Shown piece by piece: positions 57,123 through 64,000 of a stretch of 64,000 bases of DNA. Both the position numbers and the translations under genes were made by a program. Location: NCBI GenBank assembly GCA_026119935.1, contig JALRMH010000023.1:533300-597299 (forward strand), in the 5' to 3' direction. Under the pieces are notes generated by a model. That model was not told where the DNA came from. It searched no databases and worked only from the letters and a program-made list of their open reading frames with translations. Every line of letters begins with the position of its first letter. The first letter of the stretch is position 1. The stretch is from Endothia cerciana (taxonomy: Eukaryota > Ascomycota > Sordariomycetes > Diaporthales > Cryphonectriaceae).

Positions 57123-57924
57123 TCTGGCGAGGTGAATCGTGATCATTTGGCTAAGGACTAGAGGAGAACGCTAAGGGCGCTCGGCGAGACCTTGGCCCAA
57201 CCTTTATAATGGTCTTGCCTTGGTGAAGTTTTTTTTTTTTGGTTTTCTCTCAATGTGGGTATGGCGTTGGGGGCTTTGAAGTGGGGCTGCGCTTAAGGGT
57301 GAGTCTACTTCCAAGCTGTTGTAATGCTTCTCGAGAAGAGTAGCTATGAACACTGGGTTTGACCCTAGGCGATCCCAACCTGCGAATTGTTGTTTTCCTT
57401 TTTTTGTTTCTAGTCATATTACGACGAAAGATTGAATTGTCTAGAGGCATTTTCAAGTCTTTCGAATGCATATAATATCTCAATGAAAGCATAATACCTA
57501 GAGTTCTTGCATCAGCTTAAGAACTCTATGTATAAGTTATTATTTTCCAAACACTGAAGTGTCCGTTTCTCTGCATAGACGTATCTTGCATATCAGGGTC
57601 CTAGCATCGTCAAATCTCGATATTAGATAATAACAGAGCACAACCTGGTATTATATTCATGAAGATGAAAAATGTGAGAGATACTATCTTCATGAGCTCA
57701 ACGACATTAAATTTCAAGACGATCAGTAAATGTAGATGTTCCTCTAGCATATTTCCTTATAAATTCCTAATACGTTTATATTATACGGTACACCGTTGTA
57801 TCCGAACTCCTCAAGACAAGGAATACCTAATTAATACTCCTGATAGGCAAACATCGGAAAGTAAAAGAATTATAAGGCCCTCCTCACAACAATTTGGACC
57901 AACCTCAGAACAAGTGCTGCAGAT
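57123..57924. other. Intergenic between convergent P450-3 and MFS pump
   Basis: About 800 bp, AT-rich, with a T run at about 57230-57240. No gene recognised and no cluster motif. Confidence 0.5.
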
Positions 57925-59847
57925 TCAAACGTCATCCCTCGCATATGTACTCATCTTTCTCAAAGCTAGACCATAATACCGCAAAGCAATAGTGGCTGGA
58001 ATCCCCACAAACATAGCGATAAATGCGAGGAGACTATTACCCCAGCCATAGCCGAGATTAGAATACCTAGACTCAGCTTCAGTCGGAAAGTTTCATAGAT
58101 ATACCGAGGCCCTGATTGCGGAATGTTTTCGAGTTGGATGGGGCAATTAAAGGATAGCTTACAGAGCAGGAGCAATGAGAGGCAAGCCAAAAGCTAAAAT
58201 GCTTCGAAGGACGAGAATTGCCGCCATGGCACTCGCTGCATACTTTTGGTAGGTGTCAATCATGTAGCCCATAACCCAAAGAATATCCAGACAGGTGCCG
58301 CCTCCAAAGATAGCTGCGCCGATATTCCTGCGAGCCAGGGTCAGCACACATAAGGTTCAGAGCAAAATCGAAGAAGATTCAGCGAAGTCTTATCTGCAAG
58401 GGCCCCTTAGGCTTTAATCCGTCCTGTAGATGGCACTATGAATTATTTGAGAAGAAACGGAAACTCACGGCACAATCCAATGAACGCTCTGCCTAGCACT
58501 CCATCCATAGATAAACAGCCTAATAGGTACGATGCAGGCTCCCACAGTAAGAACAGGAAGTCGAAACTCAGGGAAGCTTTGTCCCCTATTTCTCGCACAC
58601 CTTTGCCTATAATATCTATCGGCAAGGCGAGTCCTAAGTTGTGAGGCTAAACTTATTTTTACGAACTGCGAGATATAGTTGAGGGATCCGGTAGACGTGG
58701 ACTCCCTGTAGATATCACTCCAGATATTCGGGAAAGTGGTGATAATGAGGTACAAAATACCCCAGATATACGCACAATATAGACTCCAAACCTGCACGAT
58801 AGGTTGCGTTCCTAGTAATTTGAACGGCCTGATGGCACTTGTGCGTAGAAGCTCTGGAAGAGAGACACTGTCGTGCTCAGTGTACAGATTCGGGTTATTG
58901 GTAATCTTTTTCAGCCGCTTGCATCTTCTTTGCAAAAGAACGGGGCCGTAAGTCTCGTGGAAGAACGGGAGGCCAAAGATCTGGACTGCCCCGCCAGCGA
59001 TGGAGATAACGTAGAAGCACCATGGCCACGATACGTATTGAACGAGATATCCGCCAGTGATAGGTCCTATTAGACCTCCGATGAGAGGTGCCATGACATA
59101 TACTGCGATGGCTTGGCCTCTTTCATGAGGCCAGAAGAGATCAGCATTGATGCCACTTCCGATCTATAGTCATGCATCAACACCCGTAGCGGAATAGAGC
59201 AACTGTAATCAAAGGAGAGGAGCTTGGGACTTGCAGCAAAAGGACCAGCTCCGCCCAACCCCGCAAGGAAGCGAAAAGTAATCAGCTGGTTCTGAGTTTT
59301 CGCATTCCCACACAGGGTATTAAACACAATATAAAACACATTACACAACTGTAATACAATCGATCTCCCAAAAACCTCAGACAACGGAGCCGTAATCAGA
59401 GGCACGATAGCAGCACCCAGCAAAAACACCGTCAAAGACAGCACAACAAGGACGGTTGACTGGAAGTGAAGCTCGCGCTGGATGGTGAATAACGCGGGGG
59501 CCATAGTCGCCGAGCTTACGGAGGACAGGAGATTGAATAGCGACATGGGGAGAATTGATAGCCATTTCCGCCGCGTGGGCCAGTTCTTGGGGTGTTCTGG
59601 GTCATCTGGGCCGTCCCATGTTACCTGTTGTTTACGGAGGTTAATTTCATGTGCTTGGCAACAAGGAATCTAGCAGTCTGAATCCAGATGTAACCATATT
59701 GCTTACCAAATTGGGGTCTGAAAGCAACCCGCGATCGTCCAGGTTCAGAGCTGAGGTTAGCTGCCCGGTCTTAAGGATGGGGGCGCTGGAGTTTGCGTTT
59801 GACACGTTGTGCTTCGACTCCGTGGTTGCCACTCTGTCGCTGCCCAT
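57925..59847 (-). CDS. DHA1-type (12-helix) MFS transporter
   Basis: Predicted proton antiporter, start ATG at 59847 (MGSDRVATTE). Exon 1 is cytosolic; exon 2 opens with TWDGPDDPEHPKNWPTRRKW, typical of the fungal DHA1 multidrug group, then helices 1-4 with SEVFGRS and FRFLAGLGGAGPFA. The next junction uses a GC-AG intron (59164-59234, donor GCAAGT) before IGSGINADLFWPHERGQA. Later blocks are WPWCFYVISI, HETYGPVLLQRRC, FKLLGTQPIVQ, LADRYYRQRCARNRG-PEFRLP and, after further introns, YMIDTYQKYAASAMAA and GYGWGNSLLAF, then TGA at 57925-57927. The model reads through without frame damage. Its promoter lacks the cluster motif, so it may mark the right border rather than belong to the pathway. Confidence 0.85.
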
Positions 59848-61309
59848 AATGACCCTGGTGATGAGGCTTGAGGACGCAACAAAGGCAATTATCGGAAGGT
59901 GGTCTCTTTGTCTATGGGCTTCAACAAGTACGCACAGAACGGCACGAATGATGATGGTAAAAGATGAGGAAGAGAGACAGCGTAAATAGTTCTGTCGGGA
60001 GACGAGATGCCGGTGGGTAATCCTGTTGTCAGGCATCAGAATCCATCTGCACAGCCCAGGGCTCGGCAGGGGAGCAGTGCCCCTGTGAGCAGAAGCGCGG
60101 CAGACGCCATAGCAGCAATGAATTGTAAAGAAATGAAAACAGAGAGAAAACGAGAAGCAAAGGGGCAGGTTGACTAGACTCTTCTCCTTGTTGCTACACC
60201 CCGTTGACTTTATTAGATAATAAAACATAATGAATTCAATAATTATGTTATGACCCATCCAATATACAGGTCACTAGGAAGGCCAGACAGAGCACATTGT
60301 CTAGGCGCTGGTTTCAACACCTGCCCTGCCGGAGACTCCCTTATGTAGGAAGTACACCGCCTTCCTAATGAGAAAATACGCAGCAAATCGATCACCCCAG
60401 GTCACGACGCCCCAGCCGCAGTGAGGTAGAGTAGTTCAGTCTGTAGAGCTAGATACGTAAGAAAACGTTCTCAACCATTAGACAGATCCAGTAATTTGTT
60501 ATTAAATTGCAAATAGAAGTGATTCAGTACTCGGATAACTTCATCGCCAGTAATGATGTGACTTCCTTTGCTCGTGTTTCTCCGGGAAACCGCAGGTTTT
60601 TTCGGCTACATTCCGTGCCTCTACATCGTCACAGCCATCACTATCAACAACTAAGGCATTCATCCTCCGTATTACCAGCTATTCGATTGACATGTAAATC
60701 GACTGGAAAACCTCAGCATATAGCCCCGCCATTGTTCCAACCAGCGTGCAGTCCGACGAGCGCAGTGATCAATGTTGCTGAAGGGCGGCGCCATCTGCCA
60801 CATAGACGTCTCGAGTTCAATTCTGGTAAACGAAAGGATATGTCATGATGGTGTCGTTGAGGCTTGTGGCTTGTGTCGAGTTCAGACTGAAGGGAATGTG
60901 TTGCTCTTGTCTGCCATATCGATTGTTAGCGGTTGCCCGAGAGAAAGGTCTCTAGAGCTCTTCACACCGAGACGAGATAGGAATGCATTCTTTATATTCA
61001 CGTCTCCAGATGAGCCTGTCTTGCCTTATTCCAACTGACATGTGCCTACACGTACGATGTGTAGTACGTCTCGCTGTCGTACGCAAATTCGGCCAGCAAC
61101 TTTCTAAATCTAGTGAGTAGAATTGCATGCGACAATGAACACGGATTCAGGGGCTCAGCCCTCTTACCTAATCTAATCCAGTATACACAAAATGGGACCT
61201 GCCCTTCGCGATTTCATTATTACATCTCTGAAAAAAATTCAACGCCGGTACCCACCCTTTGACCAAGACGCATCGTATGCCTTTCGCGTCTTCGGCCATT
61301 TCCGACATC
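59848..61309. other. Intergenic, no gene recognised
   Basis: About 1.46 kb upstream of the DHA1 pump. Short open frames on both strands, including one of 113 codons at 60507-60848 without recognisable domains. No cluster motif. Confidence 0.5.
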
Positions 61310-62390
61310 CTAGGCTCTGCCCGAGAGCATCCTTGAGGTTATGATGATAGCAAACGCCGCGCCCACAAGCAATCTAGTGAAGGATGTGGCCACGACTTTG
61401 GGTGCCATCCCGGTCTTCTCATTGCCCAAACTCGTGCTCGCCCCGACAACCTTCAAGCACATGAGCTGTGCTTGCGGAGAAGACACCATGCTTCCATTCC
61501 CGGGATAGAACACCGATAAGGCAGGGGTCAACTCATACGAGTTCTCTGCCGTAGTGTTCGCTTCCTAGTTGCTCTGCATTTGATAGGTTAACTTCCACCC
61601 ATGTATGCTTATATGAAACAAGAGGACGTACGATGTTCTCAAATCTGCCAATTAGTGCAAGATTATCTGTCCTCGGCTGGATGGGCCAATAATTCAAAGT
61701 GGAGTTTTGTTGCCTAGAAATGGGTTGTGGGCTTGTCAGGGCTAGTGAAAAGGCTCCATGTTAGCACACAATAATTCTCTGGGACTTGACCGACCTTACA
61801 TTCTGCATTTAGGCTCTGCCACTTGTCTCCGAAAGCGTATTCTGAGCATTCACTGTCCAGATTCGACTCGAAATCTTGCTGCAACGCCCCACAGGCGTCC
61901 GTCTCGTTGGCTACATCGAAGCTCGTAGCGCGCTTGGTGAGGGCATCAATGCATGACTGCTGAACTGCATCAGGGCACGTTCCAGTGGCGTCGGCAGTCT
62001 CACCAATGGGACCTGGGAAAGCTGCATTGAATTGGGGGAAAAAATACAGCACATACTTTGGTATCGTTACTTCCAAGACTTTGGCCCTGTGGTGTCGCTA
62101 GGTAGAAGTTGTCGACATATATGGCGTTCGCCGGCCTCTGCGAGTCGTCGACATAGCTACTTTTGACTGACCCGTGATAGGGAAGGGAACGATACGTTGT
62201 CTGAAACGATGGGCACCACCCCAATACCCGTGCTCAAGGTACCATTGCTGATGGTGCAGGTGTTGTCCTGTGGGCACCCGACAGTATTGCAGCCGACGAC
62301 GGTATTGTTTGCACCTTGAACCAAGCAGAACCAGGCTAAAGCTGGAAGGGTGATATATAGGAGTCTTATGAAGAGATGTGTCCATTCTGT
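61310..62390 (-). pseudogene. Secreted, probably membrane- or GPI-anchored hypothetical protein, frame-disrupted
   Basis: Read on the minus strand. A signal-peptide-like segment (LFIRLLYITLPALAWFCLVQG) at about 62315-62375 is followed by a Cys- and Thr-rich ectodomain start. The similarity then moves to a second frame (SSYVDDSQRPANAIYVDNFYL), then a third (FPGPIGETADATGTCPDAV...), and finally, after two plausible introns, TDNLALIGRFE, LTPALSVFYPGNG and a C-terminal hydrophobic tail (RLLVGAAFAIIITSRML) ending at the stop at 61310-61312. The Cys pattern and hydrophobic tail fit a family of fungal cell-surface proteins of unknown function. I found no in-frame ATG for the signal-peptide frame and no introns that repair the first two frame changes, so I call it disrupted; a real gene with unusual splicing is possible. 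No function assigned. Confidence 0.5.
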
Positions 62391-63640
62391 CGACTTTGAA
62401 TTGGCTTTGGTGAGCTTGTCTAGGAGGATGAGTAATGATCAAACGATTTTTGACCCTTCAAGAATTTTTCGACAACGCGGGAGAAGCAACCCACAATCAT
62501 TTCAAAGCAAGTGAGAGGCTAGAGACAAACAGCGGCTTCAGATTGATCTGGCAAAACAATATATTTCCAACAGGCTGCCAGCAGAGTTTCATCTCTGCAC
62601 TTTGCTCGATGACGGTCCAAGTGCGACCAGGTTGTGCAGCATAGCCTCTTACAACGTCATCCTGACCACCAACAACCGCTTCTTGCAGTCTGTGCCAAGC
62701 ATGCTTCAACTTCCTCAACGATTCTTCATGGTTGCCTACCCTCAACTGGCGGTTCCCTCATACCAGGCCTGACCAACGAAACTGGAAGCAAAGCCCGTTT
62801 CCCAATGCAGCACGCCCGCAAAGATTTGGCCATCCCCGTCATCAGGCCGTAGCTGGCTTTGCCGGTATTTTGGCGTGCTACTTTGGATTTAAGGTTGAAA
62901 TATAGGATTACCAACACCAGCTTCAAGATGGTCCATTTTAAGACCCCAATATCTTACTTACGATTGCCAGTTGGCTGTCTATTTTGCAAACAACCTTCTC
63001 ATTGTCGGAGCGCGCCAGATTGGGTGATGCATGGTGCTTTTTTCTTAGCCTCAATCCTTCGATGAGCTGCATACTAAGCATCGGTTAAGATTGAATTATT
63101 AATCACTTTCTGTATGATCCTTCCCATCGACATGACAGTAAATGCGGCTCCAATACACATACAAAATTTTGATTGATAGGGGTTGCGGTTTCGAGCATGC
63201 AGAGTCTATTCTATTCCTGGCCACCCACAAATGAGTTTCGTCTTATCTACGGAGGAAGGTCCGAAGATTGAGCATCCGGAGGCTCGTCCTTTAGCCAACG
63301 TCCAGAGGCGGCAGTGATGTCGAGTGGTTGTTCCAGGCCCCAGGCGGCGTGATGTTGAGCTTCGGCGGCCGCTCGACCTATTCTAGACCAAACCCTTGCA
63401 GTTTACATGCCTAGATCTGAACTGCCTACATTATATCTGAGCAAAGCATCAATTTTTTTGACCCCTGAGATTATCCCACAACGTTCATACAGGTGCCCCT
63501 GCAGGACTGATAATCGAAGCCCTTCGAAACTTGGTTTCATTCCGGACAACAATCAGACCCAGAAGTATGTCACGATGCGGTCAACCTACCTACAATGGTC
63601 AGAGATTCCAAATGTTACCTCGGCGCTATATGATTCTCGA
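62391..63640. other. Intergenic, no gene recognised
   Basis: About 1.25 kb with only short open frames lacking domains. Confidence 0.45.
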
Positions 63641-64000
63641 GCTATAAGATATATATATACTTTCAAAATATATAGAAATACTATTCAAAAGTATTGAAAC
63701 AGGGGGTTGGAAAGCCTTAGGCACGGTAATACAGCGCTGTAAGCACTCTGGATAGCTAAACAAAATAAACTATAGTAAATTCGTTTTATTAAGTTGATTC
63801 TAAATAATATTATATTTAAGCAAGTAGTAAAAAGGCTTTAATAACGTTCTATAAATCTTTTAATATTAGTTTACTTTATTATATATTTAGATAAATTCTA
63901 AAGTTTATTTATAAATGCTATTTATTTATTTATTAGCTTAAATAAGCTAAAATTAAATTTATAAAAAGTTTTGAAATTAATATATTTATATATAATATTT
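63641..64000. other. Very AT-rich tract at right edge
   Basis: Almost all A and T with many TTTAT/ATAAA words, ending at the window edge; composition falls sharply compared with the GC-rich cluster. It resembles the start of an AT isochore or a repeat-induced-point-mutation (RIP) degraded repeat. No coding potential. Confidence 0.6.

Overview
This window is nuclear DNA of a filamentous ascomycete. Genes carry many short 50-80 bp GT-AG introns, lie on both strands without operons, and belong to fungal families: Zn2Cys6 and MYB regulators, fungal cytochromes P450, iterative polyketide synthases (PKS) and MFS pumps. No rRNA, tRNA, CRISPR array or intact transposon was seen. All protein models were spliced by eye from the sequence.

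Layout. 1-6.6 kb: the 3' end of a type-B carboxylesterase gene, a sugar-transporter-like MFS gene and a DHA2-type MFS pump. 8.0-9.6 kb: a three-repeat MYB-like regulator (MYB1). 10.2-13.9 kb: a gene graveyard with a broken short-chain dehydrogenase (SDR), a short transcription-factor-like remnant and a frame-broken membrane-protein remnant. 14.2-57.1 kb: a large polyketide cluster. 57.9-59.8 kb: a DHA1-type MFS pump. 61.3-62.4 kb: a frame-disrupted gene for a secreted or anchored protein. The last ~360 bp are extremely AT-rich.

The cluster has two megasynthases: a non-reducing PKS (SAT-KS-AT-PT-ACP-ACP-CMeT-esterase, about 2,621 aa) and a highly reducing PKS (KS-AT-DH-CMeT-ER-KR-ACP, about 2,632 aa). 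The likely logic is that the reducing PKS makes an alkyl chain, the SAT domain loads it onto the non-reducing PKS, which extends, aromatises and C-methylates it, and the C-terminal alpha/beta-hydrolase releases it. Three P450s, a secreted GMC flavoprotein, a BAHD/trichothecene-type acyltransferase, an SDR and a metallo-beta-lactamase-fold hydrolase could tailor it, and a DHA2 pump could export it. A Zn2Cys6 protein and a second MYB protein (MYB2, paralogous to MYB1) probably regulate it. No FAD monooxygenase of the azaphilone type and no reductive release domain were seen, so a standard azaphilone is not the obvious product.

The most interesting non-coding signals are an 11-bp motif, GACACCGAGTA, repeated in the promoters of MYB2, P450-1/NR-PKS, HR-PKS/GMC and P450-3 (weaker at P450-2), and a perfect 26-bp palindrome in the HR-PKS/GMC divergent promoter. 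Together they suggest a co-regulated unit of about 22.5-57 kb.
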